The notes below the pieces were generated by a model. The model ran no database searches. It was given only the letters and a program-made list of their open reading frames with translations, and was not told the DNA's origin. 64,000 nucleotides of DNA from Streptomyces sp. NBC_00377 (GTDB lineage: Bacteria; Actinomycetota; Actinomycetes; Streptomycetales; Streptomycetaceae), in NCBI RefSeq assembly GCF_036075115.1, contig NZ_CP107958.1, positions 1,860,001 to 1,924,000 on the forward strand, read 5' to 3'. The translations under genes and the position numbers were made by a program. Below, in pieces: positions 39,453 to 48,043 of the stretch (the first letter of the stretch is position 1; every line of letters starts with the position of its first letter).

Positions 39453-39727
39453 TCATGCGGATTCTCGGCGAGGGCCAGTACGAGATCACCGAAGAGCACC
39501 TGGACCGGCTCAACGAGCTGGACGCGGCGCTGCAGTCGGCCGCCGACGCGGACGACGAGACCGCGTTCACCGCCGCCCTGTCAGCCCTGCTGGACGCCGT
39601 ACGCAGCCTCGGCACACCACTGCCGGACGAAAGGATCACACCGTCCGATCTGGTGCTGCCCGACGCGGACACCAGCCTCACGCAGGTGCGCGAACTGCTC
39701 TCCGACGAGGGCCTGATCCCGGGGTGA
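39449..39727 (+). CDS. pspAA: PspA-associated protein PspAA
   Basis: A 92-aa protein with the compact PspAA domain (MRILGEGQYEI at the start, then DRLNELDAALQSAADADDE). The domain is described as a PspA partner in actinobacteria and archaea. It has no membrane segment and presumably binds PspA in the cytosol. The start overlaps the pspA stop (ATGA at 39449-39452) and its stop overlaps the next start, so all are translationally coupled. Confidence 0.88.
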   Translation: MIMRILGEGQYEITEEHLDRLNELDAALQSAADADDETAFTAALSALLDAVRSLGTPLPDERITPSDLVLPDADTSLTQVRELLSDEGLIPG

Positions 39728-40635
39728 TGACGATGCGCAGCCGTTTCGAGCCCGACCGGCAGCTGACCGCCCGCATGGCGGTCACGATGTTCCTGCTCGG
39801 GCTGTTGTACGTGGCGTTCATCGCCGCGCTGATCGTGCTGCTCAAGTCCGTCGTCCTGGTGGTCGTCATCGCCGCCGCCCTGCTCGTCGCGCAGTTCTGG
39901 TTCTCCGACCGGATCGCCCTGTACGCCATGCACGGCCGCCTCGTCAGCCGCGAGGAACAGCCCGAGCTGCACGGGGTCATCGACCGGCTCTGCGCCACCG
40001 CGGACATGCCCAAACCCCGGGTGGCCATCTCCGAGATGGACCTGCCCAACGCGTTCGCCACCGGCCGCAACGCCGACCACGCCGTCGTCTGCGTGACCAC
40101 CGGGCTACTGCGCCGCCTGGAGACCGATGAACTTGAAGGCGTCCTCGCCCACGAGCTCTCCCATGTCGCACACCGCGACGTCGCGGTGATCACCATCGCC
40201 TCGTTCCTGGGCGTGATCGCCGGGCTCATCGTCCGCTTCGCCTTCTACTCCCAGCTGTTCGGCGGACGCAACCGCGACCAGAACACCGCCGCCCTGCTCG
40301 CCATCGTCATGGCGGTGTCCGCGCTCGTCTACGCCCTCAGCTTCCTGCTCATCCGGGCCCTGTCCCGCTACCGCGAACTGGCCGCCGACCGCGCCGCGGC
40401 CATGCTCACCGGGAAACCCTCGGTACTGGCGTCGGCGCTGACCAAGGTCAGCGGCGACATCGCCCGCATTCCCACCCAGGATCTGCGCACCGCCCAGGCG
40501 TTCAACGCGTTCTTCTTCACCCCCGCGCTCGGGCCCGGCACGGCGCTGGCCACCATGTTCTCCACCCACCCCAGCCTGGAACGCCGTCTGGAGGCGCTCG
40601 CGGCCATCTCAGTGGAGCTGGGTGAGGCGGCATGA
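39727..40635 (+). CDS. htpX: M48-family membrane zinc protease HtpX
   Basis: A 302-aa membrane metalloprotease. Two N-terminal helices (about 13-55) precede a cytosolic domain with the zinc motif HELSH (in VLAHELSHVAHRD). Two further helices follow, then the third-ligand region (SRYRELAADRAAAM), and the HPS motif (TMFSTHPSLERRLEAL) closes the domain. HtpX degrades misfolded membrane proteins. The ATG at 39727 overlaps the pspAA stop; a GTG three bases upstream is also possible. Its place in a psp operon supports envelope repair. Confidence 0.93.
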   Translation: MTMRSRFEPDRQLTARMAVTMFLLGLLYVAFIAALIVLLKSVVLVVVIAAALLVAQFWFSDRIALYAMHGRLVSREEQPELHGVIDRLCATADMPKPRVAISEMDLPNAFATGRNADHAVVCVTTGLLRRLETDELEGVLAHELSHVAHRDVAVITIASFLGVIAGLIVRFAFYSQLFGGRNRDQNTAALLAIVMAVSALVYALSFLLIRALSRYRELAADRAAAMLTGKPSVLASALTKVSGDIARIPTQDLRTAQAFNAFFFTPALGPGTALATMFSTHPSLERRLEALAAISVELGEAA

Positions 40636-40713
40636 CCACCCACCACCGCCCCGGCCGCCCGCCCCGGCGTATCCCGCCCGAGCCGGGCATGGACAGAAGG
40701 AGCTGACGGCCCC

Positions 40714-41157
40714 GTGGGTTTCCTGGACGTCCTGTTCGGCCGGACCAGGCCGGTCAAGCCCGACCTGGACCAGCTCTTCGGCCTGCCCTCGGCCGCGATC
40801 ACCCTCCAGGCCGCGAGCGGCTTCACCCCGACCGGAGCGGGCTCGGTGTGCTTCGCCGCCATCGAGGGCGGGGCCTTCACCCAAGTCCAGCAAGACGTCC
40901 GGGCCCTGCTGGATGCGGACTCCGAACGGGCCGGCGTGCCGGTGGAGTTCAGCCGTGACAGCTACGGCTACTCATGGCTGCTCTCCCGTCGCGACCCCGA
41001 CGACCTGCCCGCCCTCGTGAGCGACCTGCACGCGGTGAACACCGCCCTGCAGGACAGCGGCTTCGGCCCCACAATCAAGGCCACGGTCAAGGACAACCTG
41101 CGCGTCGAGGAGGACCTGACCCGCTGGTTCCCGCTGTGGGGAGCCCCCAGCCTATGA
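40714..41157 (+). CDS. pspAB: PspA-associated protein PspAB
   Basis: A 147-aa cytosolic protein with the PspAB features: GFLDVLFGRTRPVKPDLDQL at the start, the central SAAITLQAASGF and the C-terminal TRWFPLWGAP. The domain has been described as a recurrent partner of PspA and HtpX. AAGGAG lies about 12 bases before the GTG. It closes the psp operon and is followed by a terminator. Confidence 0.85.
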   Translation: MGFLDVLFGRTRPVKPDLDQLFGLPSAAITLQAASGFTPTGAGSVCFAAIEGGAFTQVQQDVRALLDADSERAGVPVEFSRDSYGYSWLLSRRDPDDLPALVSDLHAVNTALQDSGFGPTIKATVKDNLRVEEDLTRWFPLWGAPSL

Positions 41158-41199
41158 ATCCCTGGGGCCCATCACCTGGCAGCGCCCGGCTCCGAGAGG

Positions 41200-41231
41200 C
41201 CGACCCCTGCGGCCTCGCGCCGCGGGGTCGG
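41200..41231. terminator. Terminator after the psp operon
   Basis: CCGACCCC (41200-41207) pairs with GGGGTCGG (41224-41231). Inside that, GCGGC (41209-41213) pairs with GCCGC (41219-41223), giving a 13-bp stem with one bulge, 43 bp after pspAB. Confidence 0.8.
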
Positions 41232-41300
41232 TGTCGTGAGCGACCGGCCAACCGCAGCCATCAGCGTGGCCGCACACACGGCTCCCGGGTATTCGGGGGT

Positions 41301-41426
41301 TCATGAACACTCCGATCGGTCGGTGGCATAGTGCCGATGACCGCATTTCTCGCAATACACCAGTAACCTGGACAAATTCGCGTGAATCATTCGAATGCCT
41401 GGGGTGTCCCACTCGCACAGCGCCAT
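41301..41426 (-). CDS. 41-residue Cys-containing small protein
   Basis: The ATG at 41426 has a perfect GGAGG seven bases upstream. The product is 41 residues (MALCEWDTPGIRMIHANLSR at the start) and contains CEKCGHRHYATDRSEC, a zinc-knuckle-like Cys/His cluster. I know no family. It may be a real small gene or the 3' fragment of a longer one in this scrambled area. Confidence 0.4.
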   Translation of the reverse strand: MALCEWDTPGIRMIHANLSRLLVYCEKCGHRHYATDRSECS

Positions 41427-41534
41427 CAAAGCGCCTCCAGCGGGCGCACATGCGGGCGGCATCCTGGCGTACCGGCACGTCGAGAAGGCTCGATGGCCAT
41501 CCACTCCCAGCGCCTGACCTGCACCGCCCCGAGG

Positions 41535-41737
41535 TCAGCCTTCCGTCGCTGCGGTCTGGCCGAGCTCGTGGTACCCGGCGTTGGGGAGCAATCCGGTGGC
41601 GGTGGCCAGGCGCACGTTGTAGTTGAAGATCGCCGTGACTTCCACGATGTGCAGGATGTCCGCGTCGGTGAACCCGACGTCCCGCAGGCGAACGATGTCG
41701 TCTTCCTCGCACACCTCTGGCATCTGGGTGAGCTTGA
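41535..41737 (-). pseudogene. C-terminal fragment of an AhpD/CMD-family protein
   Basis: The minus-strand frame encodes VRLRDVGFTDADILHIVEVT followed by AIFNYNVRLATATGLLPN. This is the C-terminal helix pair of carboxymuconolactone decarboxylase-family, AhpD-like peroxidases. The catalytic CxxC half is missing. Its 5' side is joined directly to a multicopper oxidase fragment in a different frame at about 41737. Confidence 0.7.
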
Positions 41738-42198
41738 CAGTACGTGCCCGGGGCGTCCGCGATGAACCGGTAGGTGAAGTTGGCGCCGGCCCGGACGGCG
41801 GTCTGAGTGGCCGGGGGCACACCGTCCATGTGGTTGCGCAGGGCGATTCCGTGCCAGTGGATCGAGGTGGTGATCTTGCCCGGCAACTGGTTGGACAGCT
41901 CAGCGGCCAGGATGTCTCCGGCGGAGAGCCGGATCTCCTTGCCGGGGGTCTGCCCGTCGAAGGCCCAGGTCTTGGCCCGGACGCCGCCGCCCAGGTCGAG
42001 CATGGCGGGCGCCTCGGTCAGGGTGATCTTCTGCTCCCTTCCGGTGCCGACCCGCTTCTTCTCGGCGCGGGTGACTTGGGAGCCGGACGGGCTGACCAGG
42101 GCGGGAGTGCTGCCGGACGTGCTGCAGGCGGCGAGCGCGCCCGCGCCGGCGGCGCCGAGTCCGGCGAGCAGGACGGAACGGCGGTTGGTGCTGTTCAC
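41738..42198 (-). pseudogene. Multicopper oxidase, N-terminal fragment
   Basis: Starting at a GTG with GAGGAC upstream, the frame has a Tat/lipoprotein-like signal (NRRSVLLAGLGAAGAGALAA, then Cys) and the first cupredoxin domain with the type 2/3 copper motif SIHWHGIALRNHMDGVP. It stops at FIADAPGTY, exactly where the second HxH motif should follow. Domains 2 and 3 and the type 1 site are missing. The full protein would have been a periplasmic CueO/laccase-like copper oxidase. Confidence 0.85.
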
Positions 42199-42272
42199 GA
42201 TGTGAGTCCTCTTGTTCGAGCTGCATGCGGGGTCGCGGACGCAAGACGGCACACGGGTGCCGTGGGCGCGGC

Positions 42273-42719
42273 CTAGATGCGCAGCTGGGAGAGGACCGAC
42301 AGGTCAGGTGGCGCGCGGCCGATCGTCCCGGCGGGCACCGGGCCGGATCGGGCCTGGTATGGGTTTGCCGACTGCCAGGCAAGCCCCTGCGGCGGCTCAG
42401 CGAGCTTGATCACCTCGACGCTCGCAGTAGTGCAGTGCTGCATGCCCGCGGTGGAGCAGGCGCTGTGGGGAGAACTGTGCGCGAACGCACTCGCGCCGGG
42501 CACGTCCGTGTGGCCGACGGAAGAACTCATCGGCATCGCGTCGGCGGGCGAGGACGCCATGCCCGGCATGACGTGCCCGGCATGCGGGGCGGAGGGCGCG
42601 GAGGTGACAGCGATCGCGGCGGTCTCATGGTGGACCAGCACGGCCAGGGCGGCGCACAGGGCGATGACGACGCCGCGCGCCCAGCGCACGGCGCCCGCGC
42701 GAGCTGACTGTGTCGCCAT
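42273..42719 (-). CDS. Met/His-rich secreted protein (DUF6153-like)
   Basis: A 148-aa protein with an N-terminal membrane helix or signal peptide (WARGVVIALCAALAVLVHH, about residues 13-31). Its exposed region is rich in Met, His and Cys (HAGHVMPGMASSPADAMPMS, HSSPHSACSTAGMQHC), as in proteins that bind Cu(I). A CsoR-type operator lies in its promoter and csoR-copA lie directly upstream, so it is likely a copper-induced extracytoplasmic copper binder. That role is inferred. Confidence 0.75.
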   Translation of the reverse strand: MATQSARAGAVRWARGVVIALCAALAVLVHHETAAIAVTSAPSAPHAGHVMPGMASSPADAMPMSSSVGHTDVPGASAFAHSSPHSACSTAGMQHCTTASVEVIKLAEPPQGLAWQSANPYQARSGPVPAGTIGRAPPDLSVLSQLRI

Positions 42720-42779
42720 CGCCTCCACCCGAGCTTCTGCTTTTCGAGCCCCGTGGGTGGGAGCTCGCCGCGCGCCCAA

Positions 42780-42799
42780 TATACCCCCGTGGGGTTTAT
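42780..42799. promoter_or_regulatory. CsoR-type copper operator
   Basis: TATACCCCCGTGGGGTTTAT is a near-perfect pseudo-palindrome of the form TATACCCC-N3-GGGGTWTA known for actinobacterial CsoR sites. It lies in the 104-bp gap between the csoR stop and the start of the Met/His-rich protein gene, where it would control the latter. Confidence 0.75.
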
Positions 42800-42823
42800 C
42801 CGGCCTTTGGGCCGCGGAGGCGG

Positions 42824-43159
42824 TCACAGGCGCAGTGTGCGGCGCAGGGCGAGGGCGAGTTCGCCGAGCTTGGCCTCGCCCGCCGCCGGGTCCGAGCGGG
42901 CGGCGTCGGTCACGCAGTGCCGCACGTGGTCGTTGAGTAGGCCGAGTGCGACTTCCTGCAGGGCTCGGGTGACGGCGCTGATCTGGGTGAGGACGTCGAT
43001 GCAGTACCGGTCGTCGTCGACCATGCGGGTCACCCCGCGCACCTGGCCCTCGATCTTGTGCAGCCGGGCGAGATGGTCGGACTTGCGGTCGGCGTAGCCG
43101 TGCGGGGTCACGCCCGGTGCCGGGCCCGGAGTACCTGCGGGGCCGGAGATGGTGGTCAC
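42824..43159 (-). CDS. csoR: CsoR-family copper-sensing repressor
   Basis: A 111-aa all-helical DUF156 protein with the Cu(I) ligand set of CsoR: Cys53 (RYCIDV), His78 and Cys82 (DHVRHC). The conserved [20 protein letters not shown] precedes it. Apo-CsoR represses copper efflux genes and Cu(I) binding releases it. The start overlaps the copA stop by 4 bases, so repressor and pump are translationally coupled, and an operator lies just downstream. Confidence 0.92.
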   Translation of the reverse strand: MTTISGPAGTPGPAPGVTPHGYADRKSDHLARLHKIEGQVRGVTRMVDDDRYCIDVLTQISAVTRALQEVALGLLNDHVRHCVTDAARSDPAAGEAKLGELALALRRTLRL

Positions 43160-45978
43160 CTGATCTCATCTCCTCGTGGCGTGCCGTGCGCAGCAGATGC
43201 CCGGTAGCGGTCCGGGTCGGCGCAGAAGGTGGCAGCGCATCCGGCGGAGCAGAAGTAGTACCACTCTCCGTCCATCACGTGACGCTCCGCTGCGGTCTCC
43301 GGGTTGACCTGCATGCCGCACACCGGATCTGTGACAGCGGTGGCGGACTCGTGCTGATGGTCGTGGCTGGGGCGCTTGTCGCTCACTTCGCCCTCCGGTG
43401 TCGTGGCGGGCTGGGGCGTGTGTTCGGCCGGTGTCTCCGTCCGCGGCTCGGCCGCCGGTTCGACCGCTGCCGCTGCGGCGGGCGGCAGCGGGCTGGTGTG
43501 CCAGCGCCGCAGGCGGGAGGCGTTGGTGACCACCGACAGGGAGGACAGGGCCATGGCGGCGGCGGCGATGATCGGGCTGAGGCGGATGCCCCACACCGGG
43601 TACAGGGCTCCTGCGGCGAGGGGGACGCCGACGGCGTTGTAGACGAGGGCGAAGAACAGGTTCTGCCGGATGTTGCGCATGGTGGCGCGGGAGAGCCGGA
43701 TCGCGGTGACGACTCCGGTCAGGGAGCCGGAGATGAGGGTGATGTCGGCGGCCTCGATCGCCACGTCGGTGCCGGTGCCGATCGCCAGCCCGACATCGGC
43801 GGCTGCGAGGGCCGGGGCGTCGTTGATGCCGTCGCCGACCATGCCCACCGTGCGACCCTCGCTCTGCAGGCGGCGGATCTCGTCCGCCTTGTGCTCGGGG
43901 AGCACCTCGGCCAGGACACGGTCCACGCCGACCTGGGCGGCGATCGCGGCCGCGGTACGGGCGTTGTCGCCGGTGAGGATGACTACGTCGATGCCGAGCC
44001 TTCGCAGGGCTGCGATGGCCTGGGTGGAGTCGTCCTTGACGGTGTCGGCGACGGCGAGCACTCCGGCCGCGCGGCCGTCGACGGCCGCGAGTATGGAGGT
44101 CTTGCCCTGGGAGGACAGCTCGGCCGCGACCGGGGCCAGCGCGGTGGTGTCGATGCCAGCGTCGGAGAGCAGCCTGGCGGTGCCGACCAGGACGGCACGG
44201 CCGTCGACGGTGGCCTGTACTCCCTTGCCGGTGACCGAGTCGAAGCCGCCCGCCGCACGTGGGGTGAGGCCGCGTTCCCGGGCCCCGGCGACGATCGCCG
44301 CCGCGAGCGGGTGCTCGCTGTCCGCCTCGGCCGCGGCGACCAGGGCCAGCAGTTCGTTCTCCTGGAAGCCTTCGGCCGTGTGCACGTCGGTGAGCACGGG
44401 CTTCCCAGCGGTGACGGTGCCCGTCTTGTCCAGCACCACGGTATCCAGCTTGTGGGCGGTCTCCAGCGCCTCGGCGGAACGGATGAGGATGCCTGCCTGG
44501 GCGCCCTTGCCGGTGCCGACCATGACCGACAGCGGGGTCGCCAGGCCCAGGGCGCACGGGCAGGCGATGATCAGAACGGCGACCGCGGAGACCAGCGCGA
44601 GGGTGAGCGCCGGTGCCGGTCCCACCGTGTACCAGAGCGCGAACGTGGCGATGGCGATGGCGATGACGGCGGGCACGAAGTAGGCGGAGACCGCGTCGGC
44701 GAGTCGCTGGATGGGCGCCTTGGACGCCTGGGCCTGCTGCACCAGACGGACGATCTGCGCGAGCATGGTGTCGGCGCCGACCTTGCTCGCGCGCACCCGC
44801 AGGGATCCGGTGCCGTTGACCGTGGCCCCGATCACCGTGTCCCCGGCGCGTTTGGTGACCGGCATCGGCTCGCCGGTCACCATCGACTCGTCCACCGCCG
44901 AGGAACCCGACAACACCTCCGCGTCGACCGGCACCTTCTCCCCGGGCCGGATCAGCACCTCATCGCCGACCGCCACGGCCTCCACCGGGATCTCGGTCTC
45001 GGTGCCGTCGCGGATCACGCGGGCGGTGCGGGCCTGCAGCCCGAGCAGTGCGCGGATGGCCTCACCGGTGCCGGCCTTGGCACGCGCCTCCAGCAACCTG
45101 CCGAGCAGGATCAGGGTGAGGATCACCCCGACCGCTTCGAAGTACACCTCGCGCACGTTCTCGGGCAGCAGGGTGGGGGCGAGCGTGACGACCAGGCTGT
45201 AGCCGTACGCGGCCGTGGTGCCCAGCGTGATGAGGGAGTTCATGTCCGCGCCGCGGTGGCGCAAGGTGAGCCAGCCGGTCAAGTGGATCGGCCAGCCGGT
45301 GTAGAGCATCACCGGCGTGATCAGAGCCAGCTGCAGCCAGTGGTTCAGCAGCCAGCCAGGCACCCAGTCGGCGCCGAAGAGTTCGTGCGCCATGACGGCG
45401 AAGAGCACCGGGGCGGTCAGCACCGCGCCGAGGGCGACCCGCCGGGTCAGGTCGGCGATCTCCGCGAGCCGCTCGGCGGACTCCGCGGCCTCCGCCTCGG
45501 CTGCCGCGGCCTCGCCGCCCGGCAAACTGCTCGTCGGCCCATCCGCGGTAGTGGTGGCAGCCGCTGTCCGACCTCCACCGTCCGAGGCGGCATCCGTGCC
45601 ACTGGCCGGTTCGACCAGCAGCGTGCCGTGGATCATGTTCATCCCGCACGCGAAGCCGAACGAACCGGCCTGATCCGGGCTGAGGTGCACGGTGGTGCGC
45701 GCGTACGCCGGGAGCCCGGCGCTGACCCGCAGGTCGGGGAAGACGACTCGGGAGGTGCACTCCCCGCTCTCCTGCCGGTCGAAGACCAGCTCCACCGGCA
45801 CTCCCTGGCGGACCTTGATGACGTCGGGGCTGTAGCCACCCCGCACGGTCACCTCGATCCGCTGCATCCCGCCCTCGATCAGCGCGGTGCGGGCCCTGCG
45901 CGGGCCGAAGAAGAACCAGCCCAGACCGGCGATCAGCACGGCCGCGGAGACCATCACGACGACATCGGCAACATCCAT
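43156..45978 (-). CDS. copA: Copper-translocating P1B ATPase with cupredoxin and YHS domains
   Basis: A 940-aa pump. It has an N-terminal membrane helix (about 5-22), then a cupredoxin-like domain (about 35-125) with [13 protein letters not shown] and the copper-site motif [10 protein letters not shown] in place of the usual HMA domains. The P1B core follows: [12 protein letters not shown], the metal-site helix ACPCALG, the phosphorylation site [20 protein letters not shown] and [13 protein letters not shown] low-complexity linker leads to a C-terminal YHS domain ([30 protein letters not shown]). The ATG at 45978 has GGGAGG ten bases upstream; a GTG at 46005 has its ribosome site too close. 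It is co-transcribed with csoR. Confidence 0.93.
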   Translation of the reverse strand: MDVADVVVMVSAAVLIAGLGWFFFGPRRARTALIEGGMQRIEVTVRGGYSPDVIKVRQGVPVELVFDRQESGECTSRVVFPDLRVSAGLPAYARTTVHLSPDQAGSFGFACGMNMIHGTLLVEPASGTDAASDGGGRTAAATTTADGPTSSLPGGEAAAAEAEAAESAERLAEIADLTRRVALGAVLTAPVLFAVMAHELFGADWVPGWLLNHWLQLALITPVMLYTGWPIHLTGWLTLRHRGADMNSLITLGTTAAYGYSLVVTLAPTLLPENVREVYFEAVGVILTLILLGRLLEARAKAGTGEAIRALLGLQARTARVIRDGTETEIPVEAVAVGDEVLIRPGEKVPVDAEVLSGSSAVDESMVTGEPMPVTKRAGDTVIGATVNGTGSLRVRASKVGADTMLAQIVRLVQQAQASKAPIQRLADAVSAYFVPAVIAIAIATFALWYTVGPAPALTLALVSAVAVLIIACPCALGLATPLSVMVGTGKGAQAGILIRSAEALETAHKLDTVVLDKTGTVTAGKPVLTDVHTAEGFQENELLALVAAAEADSEHPLAAAIVAGARERGLTPRAAGGFDSVTGKGVQATVDGRAVLVGTARLLSDAGIDTTALAPVAAELSSQGKTSILAAVDGRAAGVLAVADTVKDDSTQAIAALRRLGIDVVILTGDNARTAAAIAAQVGVDRVLAEVLPEHKADEIRRLQSEGRTVGMVGDGINDAPALAAADVGLAIGTGTDVAIEAADITLISGSLTGVVTAIRLSRATMRNIRQNLFFALVYNAVGVPLAAGALYPVWGIRLSPIIAAAAMALSSLSVVTNASRLRRWHTSPLPPAAAAAVEPAAEPRTETPAEHTPQPATTPEGEVSDKRPSHDHQHESATAVTDPVCGMQVNPETAAERHVMDGEWYYFCSAGCAATFCADPDRYRASAAHGTPRGDEIR

Positions 45979-46177
45979 GGCAGATCGGCCTCCCTGCGTG
46001 TTCACTCCCTCCAGCCTCGCTCGCGGCTACCCCAACCAGGTAGGGGCTGACCGGCCCCACCGCCCGGGACCAGTGGACCCTGTGCCCTCAGGCCAGAACG
46101 GGAGGACCCTGGAAGCAACACAAGAACGAAGCCGGACAGCGCGGGCCCTGCGCCCGCCGGCCGGGTGACCTGGGGAC
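45979..46177. promoter_or_regulatory. Divergent promoter region of copA and the SHOCT gene
   Basis: Within it CTACC (46027-46031) and GGTAG (46039-46043) form a short dyad inside a CTACCCC...GGTAGGGG context. This is a degenerate version of the CsoR site found at 42780-42799 and may control copA. Confidence 0.4.
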
Positions 46178-46458
46178 GTGATGGCGATGATGTTCTGGTA
46201 CGACCACCACAACGTCAACGGGTGGGGCTGGCTAGCGATGTCGGCCAGCATGATCCTGTTCTGGGCGTTGATCATCACCGCCGCCGTCCTGCTCTTCCGG
46301 GCACTGGGCCGCCCCACGAGCACACGCACAGCCCGGCCGGTCCCTCGCCCGAGCAGTTGCTCGCCGAGCGGTTCGTCCGCGGCGAGATCAACGAGGAGGA
46401 GTACCAGCGACGCCTGGCGGCACTGCGAGCCTCTCCGCCCTCCACGAAACCTGGATAA
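46178..46458 (+). pseudogene. SHOCT-domain membrane protein, apparent frameshift
   Basis: The first frame (GTG 46178, ATG 46187 or ATG 46190) encodes a short N-terminus and one membrane helix (LAMSASMILFWALIITAAVL, ending LFRALGRP). The SHOCT domain (SPEQLLAERFVRGEINEEEY, QRRLAALR) continues in the +1-shifted frame. One extra C in the tract at 46312-46315 would join them into a normal protein of about 93 residues. This is either a recent mutation or a homopolymer sequencing error. SHOCT proteins are small membrane-linked oligomerisers. Confidence 0.75.
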
Positions 46459-46526
46459 CGCCCCAGCCTCAACGCGGGACCAGACGAATTAAACGGCGTG
46501 ATCGCTCTCGACGAGAAGGAATCGCC

Positions 46527-46796
46527 ATGACGATCCGACCTACAGCGGTGCACACGCCCCGCTGGCGCACCATCAACATCACCCCCGCCGAGCGCATCGG
46601 CCGCATCGCCCTCGGCCTCGCCGGGATCATCGTCGGCCTCGTCCTGCTCACCAGCGCGGGATCCGCCCTCGCCGTCATCCTGGAGGTGCTGCTCATCGCC
46701 GCCGGACTCGACCTCCTGGTCACCGGCGCGCTCGGCCACTGCCCGCTGTACGCAAAACTCGGCCACGTGCCCAAGTCCCTACGGAGCCCGCGATGA
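46527..46796 (+). CDS. DUF2892-type small membrane protein
   Basis: An 89-aa protein with the DUF2892 pattern: NITPAERIGRIALGLAGIIV followed by two hydrophobic helices and the HCPLYAKLG tail with a conserved Cys. Relatives are found fused to or beside rhodanese and sulfur- or metal-stress genes. AGAAGGAA lies upstream. It overlaps the next gene by 4 bases (46793-46796). Confidence 0.8.
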   Translation: MTIRPTAVHTPRWRTINITPAERIGRIALGLAGIIVGLVLLTSAGSALAVILEVLLIAAGLDLLVTGALGHCPLYAKLGHVPKSLRSPR

Positions 46797-47038
46797 GCGA
46801 CCACGACCCGCGCCACCACCCACCGGACCTGTCCAAGTCCCCAGCTCCCCAGCAAGGCGGCCGCCCCGGCGGCCACGGCTGGATGATGATTGCCTGCTGC
46901 ATCCCGATGATCGCCATCGCCGTCGTCCTCGTGGCTACCGGAGTCGTCGGCATTGGCTTCATCTTCGTCGCGATCGCCTGCACGGGGATGATGGCCGTGA
47001 TGATGCGCGGCATGGGTGGCAGCAGCGGCGGCCACTGA
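46793..47038 (+). CDS. Small His/Met-rich membrane protein
   Basis: An 81-aa protein with a His/Pro-rich N-terminus (SDHDPRHHPPDLS) and two close hydrophobic helices (about 30-70), ending in a Met-rich tail (GMMAVMMRGMGGSSGGH). His and Met clusters on both ends fit contact with copper or another soft metal, as does its place beside copA. No family is known to me. Confidence 0.6.
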   Translation: MSDHDPRHHPPDLSKSPAPQQGGRPGGHGWMMIACCIPMIAIAVVLVATGVVGIGFIFVAIACTGMMAVMMRGMGGSSGGH

Positions 47039-47054
47039 CGGCTCGGAGCCCGCG

Positions 47055-47315
47055 ATGGTCGCCGTGACAGCCACACTGATCGGCACGCTGATTATGGCCA
47101 CCCTCTCGTACGACATTGTGCGCCGGATCACGCCGCACGAGAGCCGCTGCCCTCCCCTGGCACGCCTTCGGGGTCGGCGCGCCGCTCTGGAAGACGCTGA
47201 GCGATGGTGCGTCGGCCTGCGCCTGCACGGCCGGATCGACGCGTCCACCTACCAGCACCGGATGAGCGGCCTCGCCCGCGGCCGACGCAGACCAGTCACC
47301 AATCGCACAGCCTGA
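47055..47315 (+). CDS. Small membrane-anchored protein
   Basis: An 86-aa protein with an N-terminal helix (VAVTATLIGTLIMATLSYDI) and a basic SHOCT-like tail (ERWCVGLRLHGRIDASTYQH, RMSGLARG). The tail has the length and spacing of a SHOCT domain (xGxIDxxxYxxRM), so it is probably related to the broken protein at 46178. GGAG precedes the ATG at 47055. It lies in a tight run of small genes. Confidence 0.55.
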   Translation: MVAVTATLIGTLIMATLSYDIVRRITPHESRCPPLARLRGRRAALEDAERWCVGLRLHGRIDASTYQHRMSGLARGRRRPVTNRTA

Positions 47316-47329
47316 CCGAGGAGGACGTG

Positions 47330-48037
47330 ATGGCGGATGCCGCATACGGCCTGTGGCCGCTGGTGGTGCTCAACACCCTGCTGTTCATCGTCTTCGCCGC
47401 GAGCTTCTTCCACCCGAAAAGCAAGCGGGACTGGCGGGCGATGGGCGCCTACAGCGCCTTCCTGGTGGCGCTGTTCACCGAGATGTACGGCACCCCGCTG
47501 ACCATCTACCTGCTGGGCAGCTGGCTCGGCAGCCAGTTCCCGCTGCTCAAGGACACCCACGCCGGCGGCCACCTGTGGAACGACCTGACCGGCTGGACAG
47601 GGGATCCGCACCTGAGCCCCTTCCACCTCGCCAGCTACGTCGCCATCGGCGTCGGCTTCTGGCTGATCGCCGCCGCCTGGAAGGTGCTGCACGAGGCCGC
47701 ACAGCACGACCACCTCGCCACCACCGGCCCCTACGCCTGGGTGCGCCACCCGCAGTACGACGGCTTCCTCCTCATCATGATCGGGTTCCTGCTGCAGTGG
47801 CCCACCATCCCCACCCTGATCATGTTCCCGGTCCTGGTGTACGTGTACGCCCGCCTCGCCCGCAGCGAGGAACGCGAGGTCGCAGACCGGTTCGGCGAGC
47901 AGTGGACCGCCTACTCCGCCAGCACCCCCGCCTTCTGGCCCAGGCGGCCCCACAGGACGCCGCCCGCCACGAAGCACGGCACCCCCAGCACCCCCGGGTC
48001 CGCGAGCGGACCCGACTCACGAGCCACGCGGAGGTGA
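47330..48037 (+). CDS. ICMT/PEMT-family membrane methyltransferase
   Basis: A 235-aa polytopic protein with the isoprenylcysteine carboxyl methyltransferase/PEMT signature near the C-terminus: LATTGPYAWVRHPQYDGFLL and the RSEEREVADRFGEQWTAY tail that binds S-adenosylmethionine. Several helices precede it. The substrate is unknown; bacterial relatives methylate lipids or small hydrophobic molecules. GAGGAGGA lies eight bases before the ATG at 47330. It follows the small membrane genes by 14 bp. Confidence 0.85.
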   Translation: MADAAYGLWPLVVLNTLLFIVFAASFFHPKSKRDWRAMGAYSAFLVALFTEMYGTPLTIYLLGSWLGSQFPLLKDTHAGGHLWNDLTGWTGDPHLSPFHLASYVAIGVGFWLIAAAWKVLHEAAQHDHLATTGPYAWVRHPQYDGFLLIMIGFLLQWPTIPTLIMFPVLVYVYARLARSEEREVADRFGEQWTAYSASTPAFWPRRPHRTPPATKHGTPSTPGSASGPDSRATRR

Positions 48038-48043
48038 CCTGGC

